DNA of 64,000 nt from Virgisporangium aurantiacum (GCF_016863635.1 NZ_BOPG01000049.1:167243-231242), one strand, 5' to 3'. Numbered from the stretch's first letter, positions 43,582 to 52,969 are shown. Numbers and translations are program-made. Notes: generated by a model not told the origin, from the sequence alone.

Positions 43582-45110
43582 CCCGGGTCACCGCCGGGGG
43601 TTCGGCGCGCGGCGGTCAACAGGGCCTTGCCATCCTTGGCGAACACGGCCGTCGCGAGCAGGCAGCACAGCAACGCGGCGACCGCGGCGCCGAGTGGCCC
43701 GGCGTCGAAACGGTCGAACACCGTCGCCAACGCGAACGCGCCGCCGAGCGCCAGTACGCCGCGGACGACCATGCCATGCCACTGCAACGTCCAGCGACGC
43801 GCGGCCGCCACCATCGGACCGGCCGAGGTGACGATCGTCGCGACGAGGTATGCCCCGGCCACGCCGGCGCCGCCGAACCACCAGCCCAATGGTGCGACCA
43901 GCGACAGACCCACCGCGCAGCCGACCACCGAAGCGATCACCGGGATTCTGGCCTCCCGCATCGTGCCACTGGCCAACGCGTTGATCGGGCCGATCGCGGC
44001 GACCGCGGCGTAGGTCGCGACGAGCAGCAGCCGGAGCTCCGGCGCGCCGGCCTCGTACCCGCGGCCTCCGTATGCCGCCAGAATCGGGCCGGCCAGCGGA
44101 AGCGCCGCGGCGAAGACGGGTGCGAGCAGCACCATGGTGGCGCGCATCGAAACGTCGGCGCTGCGACCGACCGCGTCCTCGGCACCGCCGCCACGGGCGT
44201 GTGACATCGCGGGGAACAGCGCCATCCCGAGCACCCGCGGTAGGAGGTAGAGCGGGGAGACGAGCGTCACGGCGGCGACCAGAAACCCGACGCTGCGGGC
44301 GTCGGCGAACGTGGCGGCCAGCAGGGGGACGCCCTGCAGCAGGCCGGCCGCGGAACCCGCGCCCAACGCGGCGAGGCCGATGAACACCAGGATCTCCCGG
44401 CGCCGATCCGGCGCCACGGGCCGCGCCCCGCCGCCACGCAGGACCGCCGAGCGCAGGCCGAACCGCGAGCCGACGACCACCACCGCATAGCCGACGGTGA
44501 GCGGCGCGAGGTACTGCGTCGAGCCGGAGAGGACGACGACAACCGTCGCGACGATCGCCAGGCCCGATCCGGCGAGTTCCAGCCAGCCGTAGCGCGCGAG
44601 CCGGTCGAAGCCGTAGAGCGCGGCCTTGTCGACGCTGTACGCCGAGAACATCGCGGCCAACAGTCCAACGTGGACACTGCCGACGACCGTCAACGCGAAC
44701 ATCCACCAGGCCACGACCGCGGCGATCGCGCCCAGCACGATCGCGGCGACGTCGGACAACCGGCGGATGGACGTGTAGACCGCCGACGCCTCCGCCCCGT
44801 CGCCCCGCCCCCGACTCTGCGCGACATACTTCGTCATCGCACTGGCCAACCCGGCCGGCACGAACAGGGCCACGACGTAGGTGATGCCGATCAAGGAGCC
44901 CACGAGCCCGTACGTGGCGGCGCTGACCGAGTGGCTGATCAGGGAGCCGTGCACAAGGCGGCTGACTCCGAGCACGACCAGGGCACCCATCGACAACGCG
45001 CCGGCCCGAAGCATCACGCCCGCACCCAGCGCGGCGGTCGGCGCAGCGCCGGATCGGGCCGCCCCGACACCCCGGCTAGCCCGTCCGGCGGCAACACGCT
45101 GGTCGGACAT
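43578..45110 (-). CDS. Polysaccharide flippase-like (MOP superfamily) protein
   Basis: A 510-aa integral membrane protein with about 12-14 helices, typical of Wzx-type lipid-linked oligosaccharide flippases (GSLIGITYVVALFVPAGLAS, then LYLLPRVLGMALFPAMS). It is the first gene of a minus-strand pair with the polymerase fusion (GTGA overlap). It probably moves a lipid-linked glycan across the membrane for polymerisation. It is the last core gene before the island boundary. Confidence 0.85.
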   Translation of the reverse strand: MSDQRVAAGRASRGVGAARSGAAPTAALGAGVMLRAGALSMGALVVLGVSRLVHGSLISHSVSAATYGLVGSLIGITYVVALFVPAGLASAMTKYVAQSRGRGDGAEASAVYTSIRRLSDVAAIVLGAIAAVVAWWMFALTVVGSVHVGLLAAMFSAYSVDKAALYGFDRLARYGWLELAGSGLAIVATVVVVLSGSTQYLAPLTVGYAVVVVGSRFGLRSAVLRGGGARPVAPDRRREILVFIGLAALGAGSAAGLLQGVPLLAATFADARSVGFLVAAVTLVSPLYLLPRVLGMALFPAMSHARGGGAEDAVGRSADVSMRATMVLLAPVFAAALPLAGPILAAYGGRGYEAGAPELRLLLVATYAAVAAIGPINALASGTMREARIPVIASVVGCAVGLSLVAPLGWWFGGAGVAGAYLVATIVTSAGPMVAAARRWTLQWHGMVVRGVLALGGAFALATVFDRFDAGPLGAAVAALLCCLLATAVFAKDGKALLTAARRTPGGDPG

Positions 45111-45253
45111 GCCGGGATCCTACAAGGCGGTCGTGTCCCCCCGCGTCCCCGCAAAACCGCATGAACCACGCCACTCAGCGCACGCCGGGCATTCCTCCGC
45201 ATCGTGTGGCGGAGGCCACACGGCCTACGCGGCGCCGTTGCGCTTCTGTGATG

Positions 45254-45300
45254 TGCCCCCGGCAGGAATCGAACCTGCGACACACGGTTTAGGAAACCTG
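45254..45300 (-). other. 3' half of tRNA-Arg(CCU): attachment-site remnant
   Basis: The complement holds the anticodon loop with CCT, the T-arm (GCAGGTTCGAATCCTGC) and an acceptor end CGGGGGCA. The 5' half is absent: no matching GCCCCCG or D-arm occurs at the expected distance, and homology begins at GGTTTCC in the anticodon stem. tRNA 3' halves are standard tyrosine-integrase attachment cores. The preserved 3' half implies that foreign DNA extends to higher coordinates, with the intact tRNA beyond the window. Confidence 0.75.
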
Positions 45301-45353
45301 TGCATAACGGCCTGCGGTCGGCGCCTGGAACGCGCAACGCGCCTACCTGCGGA

Positions 45354-45410
45354 TACCAACGAGTGCCAAACGCTGCCAACGGGTGCCAAGGGGTCCCAAC
45401 GGCTGCCAGC
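45354..45410 (+). repeat. Array 1: six TGCCAAC-like heptamers with 10-bp phasing
   Basis: Heptamers start at 45354, 45364, 45374, 45384, 45394 and 45404: TACCAAC, TGCCAAA, TGCCAAC, TGCCAAG, TCCCAAC, TGCCAGC. Exact 10-bp spacing puts every copy on one face of the helix. It lies 55 bp inside the tRNA scar. Confidence 0.8.
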
Positions 45411-45472
45411 GGCCGGCCCCATTGACCGGTGGAGCACAAATGGAGCACGCGCGATCACGCCCGTGGCCCCAG

Positions 45473-45519
45473 TACCAACGGGTGCCATGCAATGCCAACC
45501 GCTACCAATCACTGCCAAC
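45473..45519 (+). repeat. Array 2: five TGCCAAC-like heptamers with 10-bp phasing
   Basis: Heptamers start at 45473, 45483, 45493, 45503 and 45513: TACCAAC, TGCCATG, TGCCAAC, TACCAAT, TGCCAAC. The phase and orientation match array 1, whose first copy is 119 bp away. Probably binding sites for an integrase, excisionase or partition-like protein. Confidence 0.8.
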
Positions 45520-46372
45520 CACTCACCGAGCACTTTCCGAACACAGCAAGATCACCTCTGACGCTCGTCAGCCAGGAGTAGCACCGGTCTCATATGCGGC
45601 GCAGCCATCGACTCATAGGATTCTTCTCGATGGTCCGAGCGGCGTGCGCCTGCCGACGCCGCGTCGGCGTTGCCGGCCGCGGGCTACAAGAAGGTCTGGA
45701 CCGTCGGCCGGAGCACAGGAACGGCCGGATAGCGGCGGGTACAGATGTCGATCTCGTGGGTGGTCCTGGCACGGCTCACGAGTCGACGCACCCGACCGGC
45801 GGGTCAGCGTCGCCGGCGTAGCGGCTCCGACACGGCGGGGGATGGCTCGGCGGTTTCCCCGGCCCGTGAGACTGGCAGGCTCCGTTAATCGAGTAGTCCG
45901 GGTTCACCTCATCAACGACGTCGGGATAACGCTGTGTCACCGACAGAGACCTTCGCTGCGTTTCCGGATCTGGTAGCCGATGAGCGCGTATGTGATCTTT
46001 GTTGTCGCGCATGGCACGCGTATCCAGCAATGTAGATCGCGGCCTTTATCGGCCGAAAGGTGAGAATCGAGGTCGAATACGAGTCACTCTACGGTGACGA
46101 GAAAGTTTGAAGCCGTCTTCGAAGGGTCGCTGGGATCCGACTTGGCGCAGGAATCTGACGATCGGCCAACGGAAGCGACCGCGACGACGAAGTCTCCGCA
46201 GCATGGTTGAACTGCCGCCGGCGTTCGGGGTGCTGCGCAGGCGCCAACGGCTCGTGGGGAGTCGTCCGTGCGACCGATTTCGTTTCGGTGGGCGGGTTCA
46301 ACAATGGGGTTCGTGGGCGCCGCCCGCGGTAGACGGCCGTCGTCGTTGTTGATCGGGGAGGGGTGCCGCCTT
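45520..46372. other. Non-coding region inside island edge
   Basis: No convincing gene is seen. Short readings on both strands are arginine-rich and lack family features. One short reading (about 45650-45730, ADAASALPAAGYKKVW) resembles the tail of a secreted protein but has no beginning. The stretch 45990-46100 is locally AT-richer than its surroundings and may hold the promoter of the next gene. Confidence 0.5.
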
Positions 46373-48721
46373 GTGACGCTGCTCCGGCGTGAGATCGAGC
46401 GTTATCGGGACCGGGTGCAGCGTGAGCAGGTGCAGCAGGGGCGGCACCGGGAGCTCGTCGACGCGGTTGAGCGTATGTCGGCAGTGACGGGCGTGGGCCT
46501 GGATCGCATCGCGGAGTCGAGCGCTGATGTGGCGGGGCGGACCGCGTCGATCGCCGCGGACGTCGGCGTGCTCGCGGCGGTGGTGGATGCCTCGTTGCCG
46601 GCCATTGTCAGTGGGTTGGCGGCGTCGGCCGAGCGGCTGGGCAACATCGAGACGGCCCTGAACAATCCGAGTGCTACGGCGGCAGCCGAGATGTACCGGC
46701 GGGGCTCGTATGCGTTGGCGTCCGGCTGGCTTGAGGAGGCGGCAGCGGACCTGACGCGATCGGTGGAAACCTTTCCGTACATGGCTGAGGCGTGGTTCAA
46801 CCTCGGCACCTGCCGGTACCGCCAGGGCGACGCGGATAAGACGCTGGCCGCGGAGGCGTTCATGCGATGCGTCCGCTACAGCATGCCCCGCACGCCGGTC
46901 CTGGCGGCCGGTGGTGTCCTCGTCGCTGCGGCGATCTACCGGGAGCTGGGTGCCATCGAACGGTCGCAGGAGGTTCTCGCCGAACTGGCTGGCCGCATCG
47001 ATGCCTGCGCCGAGATCCACCTGGCTCTCGCCGTGCACCATAGTCAGCAGGCGGGCCTCCGGCGGGCCCTTGAGTTGGCGCCGCACCTGGCGGAGGACGC
47101 TCGGGCCGGCAAGCTGACGTTCGCGGACACCGTTGCCGCTGACCTGTGCCGGGACGGTCGAGGGCTCGTCGCCCGAATGCGTGTGCTGACCGCGGCATGT
47201 GATTCGCTGGCGGGCGAGGCCGTCTCGGCCGGCCTCAACAACGTGGCTGTCCCGCAGGCTCCGATCCGTGTCGGTGCTACGCACGTCGAGCTGGTAGCTG
47301 CGAACGGTGCCACGGACAGTGCCACGACGCGGGTGGCGTTCGGTGTTGACGCCCTGCTGCTGGCGAACGCCGCCCGTGCCCCGCTCATCGAGGTGGGGCG
47401 GCGGCTGGTGGCGGCGGTGCACTCGGCCCTGCTTGATGCCGACCGGGCCGCGGGCGTCGCGTCGAGGGAGGCGCAGCTCAGGCAACGGGAGGCCGGTGTC
47501 GCGAAGCGGCGGGCCGACTCGGTTGAGGCGGCACTCCCCGCACGGTCCCAGGCCGCACTGGACCAGGTCGAGCCGGCAGTCGACAAGGCCGAGCGGGAGG
47601 CCGCCCGGATGGCGGCCGCCGTGGCCGCCGAGGCCGCAGCTGTCCTCGACGCGGCCGAGGAGGCCGTCCTGCGCAGCGACAGGAACGTGGCGCTTCGCGA
47701 GATGGAGCTGCAGGCACATCACCGGCGCGTGGAGGAGTTCGCCCACCAGCATCGCAGGGCTGAGCGGACGGCGGCCCGACTGGCCCGGACACAGGCGATC
47801 GCGCGGCGCGACCTTGACGGTCAGCTGACCACGGCGCAGGTCCGTGAAGCCGATCACGCTGCCAGGTCACGGACCGCGCTCAGCCGGGTGATCGCCGAGT
47901 ACGCGCAGGCACCTCCGTCTGTCCTCCCGGCGGCCTACGACCCCCACGCTGAACGGCGACGCCACCGGACCTCGTTGGCACGCCAGTGGATGTGGGACAC
48001 TCCGGTTCCCGACACCGCCGAACGGGCGCGTGCCGAGCTGGCGCGGTTCGGCGAGGAGTTCAGGGTGAATCCGGTGGACCCGCTACGCGACTGGGACCTG
48101 AAGGCGGCGCCCCACTTTGAGCAAGCCATCCACGACGTGCGCGCGGCCGAGGAGGCCGCACGACACCGGGCTGACCTGGCGACGCGGCTCGCCGACCTCG
48201 ACCTGGAAAACGCGCGGGAGTCTGCCGATGATGACCGGAACCGGGCCATCGGTGAGCAGCATCACCGCACCACAATGGCGGACCTGCTGCACCGAGCGCA
48301 GCGGGCTACCGCCGAGTTCGCCGAACGTCTTGAGCAGGCACGCGATCAGGTCGACCAGGCCCACCGAGAACTCGACGACGCCCGCCTGAACCTCGCCCGC
48401 ACAACCGACAACGTCGACACCGCCGCGCGAACTGCCGTTGCCACAGCCAGGTCCGACGCCGAGAGCCTCGCCGCCCAGCAGATCGACGAACTGCGGAACG
48501 AACGCGCGGCAGCGCGGGCAGCGGCGGACCAGAGCCAGCACACGGCGGCCGAGGAACAGCGCCGGGCAATCACCGCGGCAGCAGCAGCCGACCACGCACG
48601 TCAACAGGTGGCCCCGGCACTGGCGGCGGTCGAAACCGCCATCGCGGACCTCACCCCACCGCACCGGATCATCCCGTTCAGTCATCCGGGCCAGCTCGAA
48701 CCCCTCCCGCTGGACGACTGA
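46373..48721 (+). CDS. Large TPR and coiled-coil protein of unknown function
   Basis: A 782-aa protein. Residues 1-110 are helical; a TPR-like block at about 110-200 holds YRRGSYALASGWLEEAAADL and AEAWFNLGTCRYRQGDADKT. Residues about 360-500 and 600-760 are long coiled coils rich in Ala, Arg, Glu and Gln. No membrane helix or catalytic motif is seen. GTG 46373 is chosen because GGGGAGGGG lies 10 bases upstream; a longer reading starts at 46268. It is the first intact gene of the island and lies upstream of two TIR genes, so it may be a structural or sensor part of that system. Confidence 0.7.
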   Translation: MTLLRREIERYRDRVQREQVQQGRHRELVDAVERMSAVTGVGLDRIAESSADVAGRTASIAADVGVLAAVVDASLPAIVSGLAASAERLGNIETALNNPSATAAAEMYRRGSYALASGWLEEAAADLTRSVETFPYMAEAWFNLGTCRYRQGDADKTLAAEAFMRCVRYSMPRTPVLAAGGVLVAAAIYRELGAIERSQEVLAELAGRIDACAEIHLALAVHHSQQAGLRRALELAPHLAEDARAGKLTFADTVAADLCRDGRGLVARMRVLTAACDSLAGEAVSAGLNNVAVPQAPIRVGATHVELVAANGATDSATTRVAFGVDALLLANAARAPLIEVGRRLVAAVHSALLDADRAAGVASREAQLRQREAGVAKRRADSVEAALPARSQAALDQVEPAVDKAEREAARMAAAVAAEAAAVLDAAEEAVLRSDRNVALREMELQAHHRRVEEFAHQHRRAERTAARLARTQAIARRDLDGQLTTAQVREADHAARSRTALSRVIAEYAQAPPSVLPAAYDPHAERRRHRTSLARQWMWDTPVPDTAERARAELARFGEEFRVNPVDPLRDWDLKAAPHFEQAIHDVRAAEEAARHRADLATRLADLDLENARESADDDRNRAIGEQHHRTTMADLLHRAQRATAEFAERLEQARDQVDQAHRELDDARLNLARTTDNVDTAARTAVATARSDAESLAAQQIDELRNERAAARAAADQSQHTAAEEQRRAITAAAAADHARQQVAPALAAVETAIADLTPPHRIIPFSHPGQLEPLPLDD

Positions 48722-48829
48722 ACCGGATCGACCGCCGATCCACCCGCAAGGCACCGTCCGCACGGCCGGGTCAATGTCGAGATCCTCGATGCGCCCGCGG
48801 GCGACGACATCGCAGACTTCGATCATGGG

Positions 48830-49090
48830 GTGGAGGCCAGCATGCACGTGCCGTCCGGACGGCTGGTCGTCATGGGCTGCACCGACCACCAGCCCGACGC
48901 GGCCCGATTCACCGTTGCGTCCGGACCAGTACGGCTACGGGCGAGTCGGTCGAACCTGGACACCGCCAGCCGGCTCGACATCGACTCCGACCAAAGTCCG
49001 GCGACCATGGAACGTGTACGGATTCAGATCTGGTCGGCAGCACCCGCTCCTCGTGCGGTACTGAAGCGGTCGCGTGCGGACCGCCGTTGA
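48830..49090 (+). pseudogene. C-terminal remnant of a conserved hypothetical protein
   Basis: The reading from GTG 48830 contains blocks typical of a roughly 130-aa actinobacterial protein (MHVPSGRLVVMGCTDHQPDA, RLRASRSNLDTAS, DIDSDQSPATMERVRIQIW, VLKR). In the same frame the pattern continues upstream (VNVEILDAPAGDDIADFDHG) to the stop of the previous gene with no start codon. The original start has therefore been lost, and the gene is probably a 5'-truncated remnant. Confidence 0.5.
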
Positions 49091-49420
49091 CTCGCCGCCA
49101 CCGGGACCTCCTCAACACGCACTCATCTGCCGCCGTGCGCCCGCTACCTATCGTGACGGCCGAGATCGGCGCATGGCTTCCGCTTGTGCGGAGGAGTTGG
49201 CGGGTCGTGCGCCGAGTAGAGGGGAAGCGGTGGAGCGCGATCTCAACGTGCGTCGAGAACGAAGAAGAGGAAGCACAGCCACGTTTAGGTGATCGGTTTG
49301 GTCCAGCGGGCGTACGGCTGCAATGCTGTGCAGCACTGTCCGTTGAGGCACGCGGGGGAGGCATGGACCCGATGTACGCACCGAGACTCGCGTCGTGCGC
49401 CCGGCGTAACGGATAGCCGC

Positions 49421-50017
49421 GTGCCGGAACCGGACTACGACGTCTTCCTCAGCCACGACCACGGCGACGCCGTGGTCGTCGAGGAGCTCGGCCGCCGCCT
49501 CGTCACGCAGTTCGGCTTCAAGGTCTGGCTCGACCGGTGGGTGCTGATCCCGGGCAAGACCTGGCAGCAGGAGATCGCCAAGGGGCAAGACGCGGCGGCC
49601 ACCTGCGCCGTGTTTGTCGGCGCGAGCACCGCGCAGGGTTGGTTCGACCAGGAGGTTCAGCGGGCACTGAACCGGCAGGCTGCCCATTCGGACTACCGCG
49701 TCATCCCGGTTCTCCTGCCAGGCGCCGTTGCCGGGGACCCGGTGGACTCGATCCCAGCCTTCGCCGAGCTGCGGACCTGGGTGGACTTCCGAGCCGGACT
49801 AGACGATCCGTATGCCCTACATCTGATCAAAAGTGGCATCCAGGGAATCGCGCCCGGCCCGTGGCCGCCGCTGGCCGACCCGCTGCCGGGGGGCGGCGAC
49901 GTCACACTCGACGAGATTGAACGCGACCTACAGGCACTCGATCGCATCAAGCCACTCCTGCACGAGGCGATCATCCTCGAGACCCAACGGCGCATCGTGT
50001 CTCGGAGGTTCAGATGA
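49421..50017 (+). CDS. Stand-alone TIR-domain protein
   Basis: A 198-aa protein. Residues 4-140 are a TIR domain (YDVFLSHDHGDAVVVEELGR; box-2-like WLDRWVLIPGKTW). The candidate catalytic Glu lies in WFDQEVQRALN. A short helical tail follows (LDEIERDLQALDRIKPLLHE). Bacterial TIR domains often cleave NAD+ or make cyclic ADP-ribose signals during phage defence. GTG 49421 begins just before the domain; no domain precedes it. The stop overlaps the next TIR-TPR gene by ATGA, so both are made together. Confidence 0.88.
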   Translation: MPEPDYDVFLSHDHGDAVVVEELGRRLVTQFGFKVWLDRWVLIPGKTWQQEIAKGQDAAATCAVFVGASTAQGWFDQEVQRALNRQAAHSDYRVIPVLLPGAVAGDPVDSIPAFAELRTWVDFRAGLDDPYALHLIKSGIQGIAPGPWPPLADPLPGGGDVTLDEIERDLQALDRIKPLLHEAIILETQRRIVSRRFR

Positions 50018-51507
50018 GCACGGGACAAGTCTTCATCAGTTACACCCGCCAGGACGCCGCCGCCGCCGACTTCGTGGCCTCGCTGCTGTCGAGCGCGGGC
50101 CTGACGCCGTGGCTCGATCGACGAGACCTCACCGTCGGCGAACGATGGGTATCGGCCGTTTCCGAAGCTATCGACGACGCCGACGTCGCGCTGATTCTCG
50201 TTGGGAGTGAACCTTCACGGACGTTCATGGCAGAGGCCGAGACAATCCTGTCCCGGCCTGCCGGGCGGCCCCGACCCGTACCGGTTCTGCTGCCACACGC
50301 CGAGGCGCTGCCGTCGTTTCTATCCGGCCGGACCGCAGTCGACCTGCGCGGATTGCGGCTGCAGTCGGCGGAGGCGGTCGCGGACCTGCTGCAAGCCGTG
50401 GTCGAACGCAACCCGGAAGCCCGGCCCACCCCGGATGAAGACCTCCGGACGGCGCTCGCCCGGGCAAGCCGGGTGCTTGGCGAAGACCACCCGGACACCA
50501 TCACCGCCGCCTCGAACTTCGCTGCCTCCTTGCAGGAGAGCGGGGACTACGAGAACGCCCGGGCAGTCTTCGCAGACGTTCTCGAACGCAGTCGCCGCAT
50601 TTTCGGCGAGGCTCACCCGAACACGGTCACCGCCGCCGCGAATCTGGCTTCCGCGCTTCAGGCACTCGGCCGATACGACGAAGCCCAGTGGCAACTGAGG
50701 CAGGTCGTCGACCTCGCGGCGCGCACCCTCGGCCCCGACCACCCAAACCTCGGTGTGCTGCACAGCAACCTCGCCAATCTCCTCTTCGACACCGGCCATT
50801 ATGAGGAAGCGGAGAACCACTACCGGATCGCTGTGCTGATCGGTGAGAACGCCCTGGGACCCGACGATCCGGCGGTCGCCGTCAGACGAAGCAATTTGGG
50901 AAATGTGCTGCGCAGCACGGGCCGGCTGCAGGAGGCTCGGGACCAGTTCGAGATCGCACTCCGAGTGAGCGAAAATGCTTTGGGTCCAGATCATCCGGAT
51001 GTCGCGTGGGGGCACGGCAATCTAGGCAACGTGCTCCGCGACACCGGCGACTTGGCAGGGGCGCGCGAGCAGTACGAGCGAGCCATCCAGATAGGCGAGC
51101 GAGTCCTTGGCCCGGACCACCCAGACCTAGCGATCTGGCGCAACGAGATGGGAAACGTCCTGCACGACCTCGCCGATCTCGCCGGGGCGCGCGCCCAATA
51201 CGAGATCGCCTTGCGGATCACCGACGAGGCTCTAGGCCCAGACCATCCCGAGACCGGTGCCGTCCGCAACAACCTGAGCAGCGTGCTGTGGGAGATGGGG
51301 GACCTAACGGCAGCGCGGGCTCAGCTGGAAAGGGCGATCGACTCCGCCGGCCGCGACCCGGTCACGAACCACCCCGACCTGGCGATATGGCACAACAACC
51401 TGGGTAACGTGCTCGCCGCCTCCGGCGACAAGGCCACGGCAAACGAGCATTTCGCCCGAGCAAGAGAACTCGGCGGCGACAATGAGCCCAGCCAAACGGA
51501 CGACTGA
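50014..51507 (+). CDS. TIR-TPR fusion protein
   Basis: A 497-aa protein. Residues 1-130 are a TIR domain (GQVFISYTRQDAAAADFVAS, WLDRRDLTVGERW, FMAEAETIL with the candidate catalytic Glu). Residues about 140-490 are eight kinesin-light-chain-like TPRs of about 42 residues, each with the LGPDHP-type turn. The nucleotide-binding domain that usually separates TIR and TPR is missing. TPRs probably sense or assemble, while the TIR acts. It is coupled to a stand-alone TIR gene by ATGA. Confidence 0.9.
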   Translation: MSTGQVFISYTRQDAAAADFVASLLSSAGLTPWLDRRDLTVGERWVSAVSEAIDDADVALILVGSEPSRTFMAEAETILSRPAGRPRPVPVLLPHAEALPSFLSGRTAVDLRGLRLQSAEAVADLLQAVVERNPEARPTPDEDLRTALARASRVLGEDHPDTITAASNFAASLQESGDYENARAVFADVLERSRRIFGEAHPNTVTAAANLASALQALGRYDEAQWQLRQVVDLAARTLGPDHPNLGVLHSNLANLLFDTGHYEEAENHYRIAVLIGENALGPDDPAVAVRRSNLGNVLRSTGRLQEARDQFEIALRVSENALGPDHPDVAWGHGNLGNVLRDTGDLAGAREQYERAIQIGERVLGPDHPDLAIWRNEMGNVLHDLADLAGARAQYEIALRITDEALGPDHPETGAVRNNLSSVLWEMGDLTAARAQLERAIDSAGRDPVTNHPDLAIWHNNLGNVLAASGDKATANEHFARARELGGDNEPSQTDD

Positions 51508-51692
51508 TCAAACAACAAGTAGATCCGCGCGCATCCTTTCTCGTCGTGCTGCGGCATGACGCCGCGCAGCCTGTGGTCGTCGACCAGCGGCGCGCTCATC
51601 TGCCGCGACCGGCTCGCCTCATGGCGACCTGGGCGGGTCGCAGAGTGTCTTCGGAGGGGAAGTCGGCCGGCTCACACCCAGACTTGTTTCCA

Positions 51693-51911
51693 CTAGCGGT
51701 CGCCCCAGCCGTCCTGGTTCGCAAGGTAGCCGCGGAAGATCTCCGCGACTTCCTCAAGCGACTCGACGTCACAGCGGAAATGGAGGTCCGGGCCGCCCTC
51801 ACGGCGCTCGACCCGGAAAACACCGGCCGGGATGTCCGATCGACCCCCGGCGGCCGCCTGCAGGTAGTTCCTATCGCTCGTCCGAGCGGTCGCCTCGTGT
51901 GCGCCCACCAA
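51693..51911 (-). CDS. Small hypothetical protein
   Basis: A 72-aa reading from TTG 51911. The blocks NYLQAAAGGRSDIPAGVFRV and ESLEEVAEIFRGYLANQ look like a small alpha/beta protein common on mobile actinobacterial DNA. The codon pattern is plausible, but the start is weak and the N-terminus looks truncated. It abuts the following minus-strand gene at 51912. Confidence 0.35.
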   Translation of the reverse strand: MVGAHEATARTSDRNYLQAAAGGRSDIPAGVFRVERREGGPDLHFRCDVESLEEVAEIFRGYLANQDGWGDR

Positions 51912-52637
51912 TCAAATGTGGTCCGCCGATGGTAGGTGTCGGTCCAGGCAAATGTCCGACGGTTGCACATCAAACCGACAATATCTCCGGGCATCGAGTA
52001 GGTTTGGCAAGGTGGAGCAAGCGATGCCACTATGCCGATCACGTGCGGATGTTAACGCAGTCGCCTGCGCAAGCGGAATCCGATCCAGACGAACGGTATG
52101 CTCACGTCGAGCCTGCTTAGTTATTGTGGAGTCCCCAACGGGGACGTTGACAACCTGATCCGCAGTCGCTGCGCCCGTACGAAGGTACGTAGCCGGATAG
52201 CATTTTCCTCGCGTTTCAACCGTCACCAGAACGGCGCTCGCCGTGCTGTTTCGGTCGCTGTCTGAGAGTTGGACCTGAATGTCCAGACTCCGGCACACAT
52301 TCGAGCGGTCCTCTGGCCCAAGAATCATCGTTCGATCCTGACTCGTTGGCAATGCCCGCACTGGAACCCTGGGTGAATGGCAGTCGTCCGCATCTTCCGG
52401 GATCGAGTACGATACGACTACGGCGAATGCCGTAAGAAGGACCACTGCGACCAGGATGACAGGCAACGTTCGCCGAATGCGCGGGAATAGCCGGAGTGCG
52501 TTCTGGGGCGGACCCGCGGAACCGGCTCCCGCAATTGGACCAGATGACGGTCCTCCATGGTCGAGTCGGAACGTGGAGGCGCTGTCCCTCCATGGGTCTG
52601 CCTGCGGAGGTTGATAGTCGCTACCGGGGTGAGCCAC
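51912..52637 (-). CDS. Single-pass membrane protein of unknown function
   Basis: A 241-aa protein. A Pro/Ser/Gly-rich cytoplasmic N-terminus (about 1-50) is followed by one membrane helix at about 58-80 (TLPVILVAVVLLTAFAVVVS). An extracellular domain of about 160 residues has cysteines in DDCHSP, NVCRSLD, GKCYPAT and GIACSTL. GTG 52637 is the likely start. GC content is lower than in the core genes. No family is recognised; the order resembles lipid- or DD-peptidase-like sensor proteins only in general shape. Confidence 0.6.
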   Translation of the reverse strand: MAHPGSDYQPPQADPWRDSASTFRLDHGGPSSGPIAGAGSAGPPQNALRLFPRIRRTLPVILVAVVLLTAFAVVVSYSIPEDADDCHSPRVPVRALPTSQDRTMILGPEDRSNVCRSLDIQVQLSDSDRNSTASAVLVTVETRGKCYPATYLRTGAATADQVVNVPVGDSTITKQARREHTVRLDRIPLAQATALTSARDRHSGIACSTLPNLLDARRYCRFDVQPSDICLDRHLPSADHI

Positions 52638-52969
52638 AACGGTCAGTGTGCCTCACGAGACAATCAGTTGCCTTCGCTTGATCGGACAGTTCCGTTATAA
52701 CACTTTTAGACTAGTTTCGGCCGGGGACCAAGAGCCTTGAGCCACATGGCCCGACGGGTGACGGACACCGCCGACCTGGAACGATGCGCACTAGCGCCGT
52801 TGAGACAGATCAGTCCAGATGTTTTCGACGGCCGGCGGCTGCGTCACGACGGACACGTGTGAGGTCACGAAATCCGTGCGCACATCTGCCGCCTACCGAG
52901 CGCGGCTCAGTGTCGACGATCACCCTTGTCCGGTAACGATTCGGCGATCCATGGCAGCAGCCGGCGCGG
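52638..52969. other. Intergenic region, no gene seen
   Basis: An AT-richer stretch near 52690-52720 (TTATAACACTTTTAGACTAG) could hold a promoter for the minus-strand membrane-protein gene. Nothing else is supportable. Confidence 0.4.

Noticed and set aside
45254..45330. Intact tRNA-Arg
   Set aside because: The 5' acceptor strand and D-arm are missing at the needed distance; only the 3' half matches.
45354..45519. CRISPR array
   Set aside because: Units are 10 bp with no unique spacers of 30 bp or more, and no cas genes are near.
49087..49416. A 109-residue plus-strand open frame before the TIR gene
   Set aside because: There is no ribosome site, no domain, and the text is arginine-rich with no family pattern.
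51546..51935. A 129-residue plus-strand open frame
   Set aside because: It is the complement of a more plausible small minus-strand reading, and neither start nor domain supports it.
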